In this document: positions 1 through 11,165 of the stretch, piece after piece
Numbering within the stretch: position 1 is the first letter of the stretch
Layout of the letters: every line of letters begins with the position of its first letter
Assembly: GCA_944990035.1 (NCBI GenBank)
Contig: CALYLX010000126.1
Location: forward strand, 124,001 to 188,000
Direction: 5' to 3'
DNA from: Clitopilus passeckerianus
Taxonomy: Eukaryota; Basidiomycota; Agaricomycetes; Agaricales; Entolomataceae
DNA: 64,000 nucleotides
The notes under the pieces: model-generated
What the model saw: only the letters and a program-made list of their open reading frames with translations
What the model was told of the DNA's origin: nothing
Databases searched by the model: none
Made by a program: the position numbers and the translations under genes

Positions 1-2900
1 TGGAGTGCTCGGGGAAGAACTGTTCCATAGCCTGCACCATTTGTTGGTGTATGGTAGGTTTTCCTGGCTGGTTGCTGCCGCGAACAATGATGATATTGGA
101 ATCACTGGCGATGAGGTTGGTACTGCGACCAATAGCTAGTAACGAAAGACGTATTAGCTCAGAAGAGAGATGTCAGGACGAAGGGACACAGACCAATGGC
201 GGTCTCAAGCTTATCTCCAGTCGCCACCCATATCTTGATGCCAGCCTTCTTCAGATCCGCAATAGCCTCGGGAACGCCATCCTGGAGGCGATCCTCAATG
301 GCAGTGGCTCCAAGCAGACGAAGGTCTTGCTCGAGCTCGTCGGAGACAGCCTCGATCTTCTCTTCACGGTTGTCCATAGCAATAGTAGCCTCGTGGTAGC
401 GTTCACTCCATTCGTGGTAGTATTCCTCTGTCAGATAGTGAGAATCATGTTTTGGAAGGAAGAGAGTGGAAACCCACCAGAGATAACCTTGTATGCCAGT
501 GTCAACGTCCTCAGGCCCTGGTTAGCGAACTCGCTCAGATGCTCCTCCGTCTCATCCATAAGCGGCCGCTCGCTCTCCTTCAGCCTCTGGAAGATAACAT
601 TGTCGGCGCCTTTGCTGAGCAAAAATAGCCTGTGGTCATCATCAAGTTTCCTCAACACCACGCTCATCCTCTTCCTTGCACTCGTGAACTCCAAAATATT
701 GAGTAGTTCATATCGCTCAACATCTGGTGCGGAGGACGGCGTTCGCAGTGAAACGATCTCCTTCTCGCGACCACAGAAAACGAAACCGCAATCGGCGGCG
801 GCCTGAACCAAAGCAGCTTCGTCAGGAGACTGAGCTTTATACTCGATCTTGCCTGTATCTGGGTCGGTAGAGGTGAGGACGGTATGGCACAATCCAAGAA
901 CGGTGAAGAATCCGTTGAGGAGGCGATGATGCTGGGCATTCTCAGGATTCGGATCATCACTGACAGCCTCTTCAAGATCATGGACGAGGTTGGAATCCTT
1001 GAAGTGCTCTGTGACATCGGCAGCGGTGGTTGATGGTGCTTTGAACCTGCTATCCGGGCTATCATCCATACGGGAGCTGGTGGAAGCTGCTGTAGAATCC
1101 CAGACATTGACTTCGACTGGCTCTTCGGGATTCGACTTGGAATATTTCTGGGCCTTGACTGAGTCTGCGGCTCCCATGGATGTAACATCCTCGTCGCCTC
1201 GGTAGGCCTTACCACCAATTGAACATTGTCGGAACACCATAGAGTTCTAATAAAATAGTCAGTGGTGGATCCGCAGGGAGATATAAATAAACACTTGCCT
1301 GGGTCAAAGTTCCCGTCTTGTCAGAGAAGATATATTCGATTTGACCGAGATCGTCCGACAGATTCCAGCTTTTGCAAATGGTGCTTTGCCCAGTCTTCTC
1401 ATACCTGATATCGGAATCGAGGTAGATAAAGACTGCCTGGGCCGTTCGGACGATTTCGATAGAGATGTAGAGCGAAATTGGAACGAGAATTTGGAAACTA
1501 TAATAGAAATAAGATAACGGCGCCCAAGGTCGGAATGAAGCACGTACGTCAAGACGGAATAGATCAAAGTGATGAGTCCGTTGATACTGGGGTTATCGTC
1601 GCCGTAAATGTCGCCATACAGCCAAGGCGCCTCGCGAGGAAAGTAATGGTGTTCAAGTACTGAGTCGGCTATGGCGCACACAACAGACAGGACAGCCAGA
1701 ATAGCGAGGTTGAAGAAACTGAAAAAAGAAATGAGCTTCTGTTGACGCACAATCTGGAAGAACTTACACTTGGGGGTTCATCTGCCTCTCGACCTTGCTT
1801 CGCTTACTGGGGGTTCCGCCTGAGTTAAGGATGATTTTCGTGTCGTAGCCAGTGTAAAGCACCACTCCGATAGCCCATGCCGTGTTCCTCAGAACTGTGC
1901 CTCTCAGTAGGGTCATCGATAAGTCGACCGGCTGGACTGCTCCGTTGACTTCGACATTGGCTTTAAGTCGGTACATGTCGGTATCAGGCTTGTCGCAGTT
2001 GATATGGAAGGCGTTGTTCCTATCTGCGCAAGATTTGGCGTCTCGTAGGTGAGTTAGCGAAGCAACGGCGTTCCGGGATTTGAGATTGGTCTCTCCATCC
2101 AGATTCTTCGTCTCCACAAAGGCTACATCCTCTTCTTCCGAGGTCGAACAGATAAGGATGTCCGCCGGGAATGACTCTCCCTCTACAAGCTTCACAAAAT
2201 CCCCAACTTTCAAATCCTCCCAGTGTATCTTTCTCCAGTGTGGACCCTGAATGCCAGCCTTTTCATCGTCTAAATCAGGGCCCTCGCCGTCATATTCGAT
2301 GTCCGCATTCGAAGAAGAGCCTCCACGTGTTAGCGCCCGTACGAAGGTCTTGCTTTTGGCCTGCATAGTATTGGGATTCTTCCAGTCACTTCCGCCTAGA
2401 ACCCGTACTTTGCTGTAATTTACACGCTGGTCGGACTGATGCCGCTTGATATCTTCATACCCATCCTTGACCGCAGTTACAACGACGATGATGATCAGGG
2501 GGAGGATGGCGACTGCAGGGGATATAGTCGAGAATTTTGGGAAAAATTGGAGGATGGCAATAACCAAGAAAAATCTGAATCGGAGTTAGCGGTGTGCGTG
2601 CCTAAAGAAGACTTCATTCAGTACTCACATATTTGCTACACGCCTGAACTGCTCTAGTAGATTCCGTGGAAGAAAGGTGATGATAGTGTATTTGGATGTT
2701 ATAACCTGATTAGTTGCATAGACATGTTCGTGTTTGACCTTGCCCTTGTGGTCGAGATAGCTCGGAGGCAGGTCCTCGTGGACGTAGACGGTTCTCGGAG
2801 GGCCAGGCTCTCGCGTCCGGGCGAAGAGAGCTGCAACATCGAAGGCAGCAAATCGGGCGTACCATCTAGCAAGCGCACCGGGATGTTTTGCGCTCGCCAT
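1..2900 (-). CDS. P4-type phospholipid flippase (DNF1/2-like), 3' end outside window
   Basis: P4-ATPases move phospholipids from the outer to the cytosolic leaflet of plasma and late secretory membranes, usually with a Cdc50-type subunit. Predicted exons on the minus strand are 2629-2900, 1768-2574, 1548-1718, 1299-1497, 478-1246, 194-427 and 135 to beyond base 1. Visible motifs, in order: an N-terminal VYATNQVITSKYTI / FLPRNLLEQFRRVAN block before TM1, the actuator-domain loop LDGETNLKSR, the P4-typical PISLY in TM4, the phosphorylation site SDKTGTLT (about 1,300-1,325), KSPDEAAL-like AQSPDEAAL, KGAD in the nucleotide-binding domain, and IEDRLQDGVPE ... TGDKLETAI. The wording near TGDKLETA is closer to Dnf1/2 than to Drs2 (from memory of the families). 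The intron after SDKTGTLTQ starts with GCAAGT, a GC-AG intron. The start at 2900 gives a short cytosolic tail, so an upstream start is possible. The C-terminal membrane part is outside the window. Confidence 0.93.
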
Positions 2901-4030
2901 GGGCGTCCGGGGTCGTGGCGGGGGGAGAAGAAAGGATGGTTCCGGCGGAAACTCAGGACGAGTAAGAGCTTTCGAGATCTGTCATAATCACCGTTTGTCA
3001 CGAAGGCCAATGTGATCCAAACCCAAGGCCGAACCGTTGATGCACGTACCCCGTATTCCCATGAGTCGGGCTTGCTGATGAAGCACACATGTGGGTTGCC
3101 TCCCACACAGTTATCCAGAGTGGCACAGCCTCAGCCGCACATCCATTGTCACTAGATCATCCCGGTTATCATCCTTCTCCAGTTCAACATGGTGTTTTCG
3201 GCCGCCGTTATGTCTTCTATCTAAAAGACGACGTGTTCATCGATGTCAACTTCACCAACAAGAGTTCGAAGGGCAAGAATTCGAGAGAGTTCCTTGCACA
3301 CCATCAGCTGAAACGTCGGATATTTGTTCCAGCGATGTTAGGATCAACTCATTATGGGAGCAATATTTTCGGACCAAGACGGCGAAATCGCTGCCTCAAT
3401 TGTAATCCGTGGCCGTCGTTGCGAATGCCGAACATTCAAATCACAGCTTACATCTACACATTTAGCTGCGCATGATCTCGACAATCTCGCATCTTGACCT
3501 TCCGTCTCCTCTAACGTTTATCTGAACAGCTTTTGGTAGAGCTCACAACTCTAAAACTCCCAGCGCTGTCGTCACCATAGACTGTTTTAAGTTGCCCATC
3601 AAGGGACTGGACGCATTCCGTACCTGAGCCTGCCTTCGCAGTCGTTATAACTGCGCTGCACTCCCTTTGGCTGTAACATTTGACTGTGGACATTGACAAC
3701 CAACTGCTTGATGAACATCACAAACATGTTATTCTCTAGTCTAACCATGACTGGAAAGCTGCTGCGCTGGAGCTTGAGGCTATCCAACTAATTTGCTCGC
3801 GGTTCGCAAGCAAGCCTACCCTGTCGCACCTCGGGTTCCTTGTTGCTACAAGTCGTGGCCACCACGATGACTCGGCGTGAGGGCGTGATGACGCATTCGC
3901 CAAACTCAAATGGAGCCGAATGACATGCCGAGTGAGATAAGATTACAGGGTATCGTCCATGAATGACATATTCTCTAGAAGAATGTACGTTGATAACATC
4001 CCATAGCAATCGATTGTCCCTTCTGAGTCT
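2901..4030. other. Intergenic stretch without a supported gene
   Basis: Between the flippase start and the stop of the nuclease/lectin gene I see only short overlapping frames on both strands, the longest 128 codons at 3089-3475 (+). None has a family motif or a convincing intron-exon chain. The part next to 2900 should hold the flippase promoter and leader. Confidence 0.5.
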
Positions 4031-5473
4031 TCAGTAAGCTGCTCCCCAGATAGGAGCAGCACGATCTACTTCATCCCCACTTCGTCCCCAGAAACCAGCC
4101 AGACCCCACGCCTTCCCTCCAGCTCCAGCATCGCTTGGCACAGACTGTGTAGTGCAGTCACCCGTTTCTACGCCACCTTGAAGGGTCCTTCCAGTACTAG
4201 TCGTGAACGAGACGAAGAACACCCTCGTGTGATCCTGATATTCCGCACCGCAAGCCTTCACCTGAACAATCCGCTCTCCTGATCCTAGGGAGAGGGTGGC
4301 TGGATTTCCTCCAGTGCCACCATGACTGATGGTTGTCGTCGTCCCATTGTTGTATGAAAGTGTGTAGGAGAGAGCATCGACACGGCTCGCTGCGCGGATG
4401 GTGATCGTAGTCAGCTTGGGGACGTTGGACCCACTGGAAAGCGCAGTCGCGAGATCGTTATATGGGTCGCCATGAGGCCCGCCCATGGGATCACCTAGGC
4501 GAAGAGAGGAGGATAGAGACCATGATATCTGAGAAGAGTCAGGATAGTGATCACTCAGGGGGTAATTTGTGGCGTTGAGGAATGCATTGTTTTCATTCGT
4601 GAAAGTAGTCGGCTGGAATGATACTAGTGCCGCACTGGAACGAACGAAAATCTTGTCCACGACCTCGCAGGAAACCATAGTTGTCTGAGATGATCCTTCG
4701 GGGAATGGGAATGGGCAAACAAGAGCTGCAGAACCCGCCTCCGGAGGGGTGCCACTGCGAATGTTCTTCACCCAGGAATCCGTCAATCCGTTCGTGGCCA
4801 CGAACGTCTTCAATGAGTCCGAGTCACCCAACCTCGTATACCTCGCATTTGTGTCCCCCATGGTGATGACTGGCATTCCCGCAGACCAGACTTTCATAAA
4901 CGTTGTCACCTGCGCAAAATTCTTCGCTCGTGCGCTGATATCCCCGTCATCGGACCCAGCATCAGTATGCAGGTTATAAAAGTCGACCCAGAGCCCACTT
5001 GAGACCTTCACCCGCATATACGTGAACCCCTTTGGAGTGAGGCAATCTCCACTGTTTAGGTTACAGTCAGTCCAAGTGGTTCGTGTGAAGTCGATGTAGT
5101 CGAAATCCGAGAGGGTGTTTAGACCAGAGCCGATACCTGCCCCACCGGAGGTTGCGGTGCGGTAGGGGTGATTGTCAGAGGCGTAGAGTGCGGCATGGGA
5201 GTTGAAATCCTCTTGTACGTGAATCACGTTGTAAGGTGCGAGGCGGGGAGAGATCAAGGGCGTGTTTTTGACGGGGTCTGATGATGAGAGGATACCTGGA
5301 GGGCAAGGGGTAGATTTCAGGTATCTTATTGCAATGTACTATAGATACGCACTTGGAAGACCAGCAACGTTGTACGTTAGGATACTAAAAGTACCTTGTG
5401 TTTGTGCTTTCGCTAATGCCAGCAAAATAGACAAGAAACAAACTGCGTAGAGTCGATCAAAGGCTTGTGTCAT
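4031..5473 (-). CDS. Secreted endonuclease/exonuclease/phosphatase-fold protein with C-terminal jacalin-like lectin domain
   Basis: Two exons (5353-5473 and 4031-5295, intron 5296-5352) join to 461 codons. The start at 5473 gives a signal peptide: MTQAFDRLYAVCFLSILLAL, then AKAQTQG. The EEP fold follows with its usual catalytic series: TYNVAG, VQEDFN (acidic residue), HTDAG, GDTNAR and SDHYP (Asp-His). Family members are metal-dependent phosphodiesterases or phosphatases; the substrate cannot be read here. From about residue 300 a second domain begins with GGPHGDPYNDL and continues with alternating strands ending in FWGRSGDEVDRAAPIWG, the pattern of jacalin-like mannose-type lectins. The likely job is an exported hydrolase held to a glycan surface by its lectin part, which is inference. 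The upstream minus-strand sequence beyond 5473 should hold the promoter. Confidence 0.85.
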
Positions 5474-6449
5474 GTTGGGTTGGAGTCGTCACTTGCAGGA
5501 ACTCGTGCGCCGTATGACATTTATACCAAGAACACAGAAGGAGAATATCATATGTTACGACTTGTCAAATATTGGGTCCGGAAAACGTTGGCGGCCCGCC
5601 AGTGCGCACCATCGCACTCCAGCGGTCCAATGGCCAAGGTGCACATGCATGGCGAGAAGGTTCTTCTTGAAGAGAGCAACGTGGACAGGGACTCGAAGAA
5701 CTCTCGTATTACTATCAGATGGACAAGAACAGAAAGTCTTGCTTCGGGATACACCGTATTTTGGCCTTTGACAGTACGGTTCACATTGACACTGGACAGG
5801 TACGTTGAAGTTATAGAGCAAGAAGATCCGGCGCTTATCGTTGATTTCCGAGCGCCTACCTTATTTGCAGCCTCGGTTACGTGACTTTGAAGGCATGTAT
5901 TGAACGTCCATCATCATACCTTGCAAGTGTGCAAGTGACCTTCATCGGCATTCTGTCTCCTTCTACGTTCGCAGGCACCGAGGAGAAACTTCGTCAACTA
6001 AACGAAACAGGGTCACTTTCCTGAATCAATCGAACATTTCGCCACTGTTAAATTAAATTGTGCGGTTACCCATGGAAACTACCTATTACTACTAGCTGGT
6101 GTCATCCATTTCATCCTCTGTGAATGAACGCGTCCCACTGGAAAAGCATCAGGTTGAGAAACGCCATCCCCATCCTTCAAATTTGATCCAACCGTGCAAC
6201 CATTGAGCTGAACAATACTCGCCTAATGGCCAAGGTTCCAGGAACAGCCTGAGTAAGGGACTCGTAAGGGACTCCTCGGTGAGTGGATACCTGTACCACG
6301 CACCGTGTCCCTAGTACTCTCCTGGATACATCACTTAAGATTTAACGCCGGATTAGCTCCCGATCTCGTTGCTTGACCATATATACGTCCCTGTTTGGTT
6401 GCATCAGAGCCTTCTCCTCTGTGCTGGATGCCCCCCGCACCTGGCCTGC
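5474..6449. other. Intergenic stretch, no gene recognised
   Basis: Upstream regions of the diverging genes at 5473 (-) and 6450 (+). Several frames of 78-139 codons overlap each other around 5465-5884 on both strands and show no family motif, so I treat them as chance frames. No repeat or RNA gene was seen. Confidence 0.45.
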
Positions 6450-8371
6450 ATGCTCGGCGAGTATGAGTACCCAAAGTCGACACTTGGCGGGATAAGATCG
6501 TTCATTGTTGGAGTGACGGTTGCAGGCGTGTACGTCGGATCTCTTGGTTTTGTTTGCAAAATAAACACTGACGTAGCCGTCAGCTTCTATGGAATCACGA
6601 CCAGTCAGATTATCTATTATTTTCGACGCTTCACTCAAGACTGGCGGTGGCTGAAACTTCTGGTTAGCCTGGAATTCTTGCTTTCGAGACGGAGTCTGAT
6701 CATAAGATGTATCAGGTCGTTGGCATCTTTGTGGTGAGTGGCCTTGTGGTTGAGGATGACTGTAAATCTCATCAACCCCAAGTTAGAAACTCTACAAGGC
6801 ATCTTCCTGACTTACCTGGGGTGGTGGAATGTGTCTTTCACCGGCTCATGGCTTTATAAGGGGCAGTACTTCTACTGCTCCCACTGGTGCGTCAAAGTCT
6901 GTTACTTTGATACTTCAAATCTCATGATATGCTAGGACTGGGTTTGTAGGTCTCTACAGCTATGCAGAAACTGATGGCAACTGACGATATTGTAATAGGC
7001 ATATATTCTAACGGCGGTATGCGAACTTGCTGCGCCACTCATGACATAGACTGAACTTTTCCCCTTTCCAGGAACTTTGCTGTATGCTTGTTGAAGGGTT
7101 TGTCTGTGGGCTTTGCCTGGAAGTGAACCCGTCTGAGATTATACGAACCCAACAGCTTCTACTTCCTGCGAATATGGAGGCGTAAGGAATGAGCGCCTTA
7201 TCTTTAGCTCCCGCTGATTATGCCATGAACAGTCACAAACCGCAAGAGGTTTGCTAGTCTAATTGTGAGTCTTAGTATTTGATGAGTACAGGCATTGATA
7301 CTGACCTGCATGTTAGCTTATACCTCTAATATCAGCGTGGAGTGAGTCAGATTTTCACTTCGTCAAATCCAAGGCATGGCTGATCTGGTTGCATGAAGTT
7401 CTCGTGCTAGGTCAGAGCGTGCTTGCAATTCTATTCGGTTGTTTAAAAGCTAATGAACCCTTTCTGTCTATGTAGCCTATGCCCTTGACTTGTCAGTGTC
7501 TCCATAACATGCGCTTGTACGCAGGCTGTATCGTTGTAATACCATTTGATTCTAGTTCAACTGGACGTCATTGCGGGATGCAGCGTCAGTTGGATCACAA
7601 CCGCGTGTGTAGTCCAAGATCAAGTGCGAATAGCAGCTTCTTACGACCTCTTGTAGCGTTTGCTCTTAGCAGGGAAGACTTCAAACTGCGTCGCGGACTC
7701 GCTCATGGCTATTGTCATGACTTTAATGCTCTACAAGAGGCGACAAAAGTATTCCACCGACCAGTGGGTTTAATTATTACCTTCACATATCCTCGCGTTG
7801 CTGAATGCCTTTATGATACCATTAGCACAAACTCACCGAGAGTCCTCGTGTCGCTTATGATCTGGTCTTTTCTAACCGGGACGATTATGTGGTATATTTC
7901 CCGTCCCACTTCATTGGTGTTCGCAGTTCTGAATGGGGTCGTGTAGCCTATCCACACTCTTTTTCATCATCCTCGTAAGTGAATACCGAAGCTGTGATTC
8001 TTCAAACCTGTTGATACTTCATTAGATGATCTTCTACCCTACACGACTAGCATTTGGTGGTCTATATCTCATACATTCAAAAGGTCAGGTTAGTTGTCTT
8101 CAGAGGGCGGTATACGATTGAACCTTTTCCAGTCTATGCGTTCTTCTTGATGATTGTGTTTGCTCCTATCCCCTGACTTTACTATCGCCCAGGCTACTAA
8201 TATCACATTCCTCACAGGCTCAACAACCGGGACAATTACCGCCAACAATGGCTGAGAGAAGATATTACTCTACGATCAGTAATGTATCCCTCTTCTGTGA
8301 GGTTTGCTTCAGGATCATTGGAACATCGTGCCCCCGGCACCAGCATAGACGACGATACCCGTGTACCATAA
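6450..8371 (+). pseudogene. DUF6534-like basidiomycete seven-transmembrane protein, probably interrupted
   Basis: The first exons read as a membrane protein: MLGEYEYPKSTLGGI, a hydrophobic VGVTVAGV, then after a 54 nt GT-AG intron FYGITTSQIIYYFRRF and TQDWRWLKLLVSLEF. This is the layout of DUF6534-type proteins, abundant in Agaricomycetes and of unknown function. Further hydrophobic blocks occur in the right order: SDFHFVKSKAWLIWLHEVLV at about 7,345-7,410, VADSLMAIVMTLMLYKRR at about 7,697-7,735, and a polar tail LNNRDNYRQQWLREDITLRS ending at a stop at 8371. Between them the frame changes, for example after SLEFLL at about 6,685, in places where I find no good splice pair. Either there are more introns than I resolved or the gene is broken by small indels. 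Exon borders are not certain. Confidence 0.45.
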
Positions 8372-8527
8372 TATGTATATTGTTAAAGCGCGATCATTCA
8401 CCAGCCCCTCCGGGCAATGGCGGCCTCAGATGAAAACGTTCGATGTGGACTTATTTACTTTTAAGTCCATCTCGACTTGCGTCCTTTACCCTATATCGGC
8501 TAGATAGTTTGGTCTGAAATCTCTGAA

Positions 8528-9850
8528 TTATTTGCGGGTACTATTGACTAGATCTATAAAACTGATTTGATCCTCGCGGTGACTCTGAATGCTGAGAAGG
8601 ATGAACACGGCCACAGGATACAGGCCCTGGGAGGACTCTCTGTCAGACGAGGAGAACCGTCGCTTATGGCGTAACACTTACGGATATCATGAAGAATACT
8701 TGGTGGACTAATGGCATAGCCGTCGCAACCCCTATTGAGAGTTTTCTTGTGCCATAAGCTGCGATAATGCCGACATTGAAAAGTGCGACCTAATAAAGGT
8801 TTGGAATGAATTTCGAAGCAAAAGGGTGAATACAATCGAACTTGGTACCTGAGCGAAGCGATACACGCAACCTGTTTCAACTATGGTGGCCAACGCCTTC
8901 TGCACTCGAGTATATCGTGGCTGGCGGAGACCAATCTCCTTTCTGAGAAATCGGCGATAAGACCTGAAGGTTAAAGTCAGAGCTGGTCACACAGATCATA
9001 TATGACGATCAGCACCATAATTTAAACGCAATCAGGCCGGTGGCCACAAAGTTGGCAGTGGCCGAACATCCTGCAAACACGCAGGCGTATGCGATGAGTG
9101 AGGACTGCGCCTGGGGCTTGTTGATGCCAACCGAGAGCAGTGCAAAGAATGCCACGCCCCATCCTTTGAAGCTTTACTATCAGCCGGGCGTTACTCGTAG
9201 ACCGGCAATGGTCTCACCTACGCAAATGACCCACAAGGCAATAAGAAGAATGCCGATCCACCGTCGATCCGGATACATGGCTCTTGCTCGACCGATAACA
9301 ACTAGATCACCCAGTATTATCTGTAGTACCCCGGTAAGCATGAGTTCTGGCAATGATTAAATGCTGCTCTCACCATCATCTGTTCAAGGAACACGCGAAT
9401 TTGCCTCAGATCTTTTGTAGACCAAGGTCTAAACCAACCAGCAAGCCCAAACACATCGTATCCTCGATGAGATATGCGATCGGTGACTAAGGCTATCTGG
9501 ACGATGCAGAACCCGAGGAGGGCAATAAGGTTCAGCATGGCCACTGCGAATGTGGTCCTAACCGCACGATTTCGCGGTTTTCTCCGACGGCTGTGTGAGA
9601 AGCAAGTAGATGTGAGATCGGTCCGCGAAGAGAAAGGGGTCCACGGCCGAGGGACATACATGAAACTCAATGTCGTCAAGATCAGAAGACCGCTGGTCCC
9701 GCCTGCAATGGAGAGAGAGATTAGGGTCCGCTGGTAAACATTGAGCATGCGCTTACCTATTGTTATCCCAGATGTTACCAAGATTACGGGTAAAAGCGAT
9801 ATGCTTGTTGGATAAAGGTATTCATCCCAGCCCAAAGTCGTTACTGACAT
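8528..9850 (-). CDS. Basidiomycete seven-transmembrane protein of unknown function
   Basis: A multi-exon gene convergent with the preceding one. Supported exons include 9757-9850, 9660-9702, 9374-9590 and one starting at 9320. Hydrophobic segments appear in order: ISLLPVILVTSGITI, GLLILTTLSF, AVAMLNLIALLGFCIVQIAL, IILGDLVVIGRARAMYPDRR, WIGILLIALWVICVG, and SATANFVATGLIAFKLW joined by a short intron to SYRRFLRKEIG. The last segment, GLYPVAVFILLSIQSHREDQ, ends at a stop at 8528. The phrases GDxxVVxRAxxxYP, LIAxKxW followed by RRFLR, and GLYP with a final SH are typical of a large unnamed Agaricomycete 7TM family (from memory). Role unknown; a receptor-like function is only a guess from topology. 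Exons between about 8,560 and 9,240 are approximate. Confidence 0.6.
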
Positions 9851-11165
9851 CAGTGACCAATTGTTACTGCGGGTCGTCTGATGTTCTGGGCTACACGAAA
9901 CAGCAATCGGTCTGATTCAGGTGCAACCAAGTTCGCGACCGACCATCTTCAAAGCTATATAGTCAAGCACAGCATGAGCGTCGAGATAAAAGGAATGATC
10001 AAATTGCCGAGTGGAGCACATACCACGGAGACACAATTGCTACGAGTGGCATATGTGCCGATCTGGGCGCCGTTGAAGTCCGCCTTCTGAATCGTTGATA
10101 GCCGCTCGTATAGCATCTAGCTGGAGGTCAGCCATTCAAGGATATCGTCATCGATACCACCGAGACAGCGTGATCAAGGCGGTGCGCGTGGTAGAATAAG
10201 GTGTGCAAGTCATGCTGCGGGTGGGGTGGTGGTCGTCCAACATCGTAAAGGATCGACGCCGCAAGTTAGATGAATGGACAAGTCATTTTTAGTCATGGAT
10301 CTAATCAAGAGGTTGAGTCAATATCCTCAAAACGTGGCCAATAGGTGAGATGACAATCACAAGTCTGTTTATTGGCCCAGACTCCAGGATGCGGGGTAAC
10401 GGAAGGCATGTAGCCCAGGTGATCAACAGATATAGAACATGAAATACCCGCAATACTCCCGAACTTTTCCAAGGAAGCCCATATACCTGTCTGGAATCCG
10501 GTGAATTTTGCAAGGAATTTTGCTTGCATTACAGTTTCGAATTCATGTTGAATCCATGCTTGACAAGCAATCCTGTCGACGCGGTAAAATAACTCGGGTG
10601 AGATGTGATGGACTGGCATCTCTGAGTAAACATAACGCTAGTGACGTCGAGCACTAGCCTTGCAGGCTCTGAACACTGTATTCATTCGACGACGCGGATG
10701 TGAACGAGTCCACCCAAAGCCGCCGGGATATTGGGTCTCCTGATCAGATTTTGTCGTCGTTGATTGACATCTGAATTGTGGAGTTGTGGCAGTAAAGCGT
10801 CCAAGCTCCCAATTAGGTGGGGACCCAGGAACTCTCAGACTTGTTTCGCTAATATCTCTGCATTGAAGAAGCCCAGAGAATAGCGGTTTTTCGTATACGA
10901 GTCCTCTGTCATTCTTCTGCCTTGTCTGCCAAGCAAGTTGCTTGTCGGTTTAGACAAACGGGAAAGAAGAATGAAGAGCGAGCCGATGATCATGTGATTG
11001 TTACCGAGCGGAGATCGGCCGAAATTTTGTCGGCTTTCTGATGGGACCTAACCAGATTGAGTCAATGATCTATTTTATATTTCGAGTCAAGGCAGTCTCC
11101 CTCTAAAAACTTGGCTTGGGACGGCCATTCTCTTCAACGTTTCTCGCTTTCTTCTTTCCTCAAAA
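9851..11165. other. Intergenic stretch with one unsupported minus-strand frame
   Basis: No gene is recognised. A 104-codon minus-strand frame at 10305-10619 has no family motif or splice partner. The last 100-200 bases hold the ILV2 promoter and leader, including pyrimidine-rich sequence at about 11,130-11,160 just before the start codon. Confidence 0.45.

Noticed and set aside
10305..10619. 104-codon minus frame as a gene
   Set aside because: No family motif, no paralogue in the window and no supporting splice sites.
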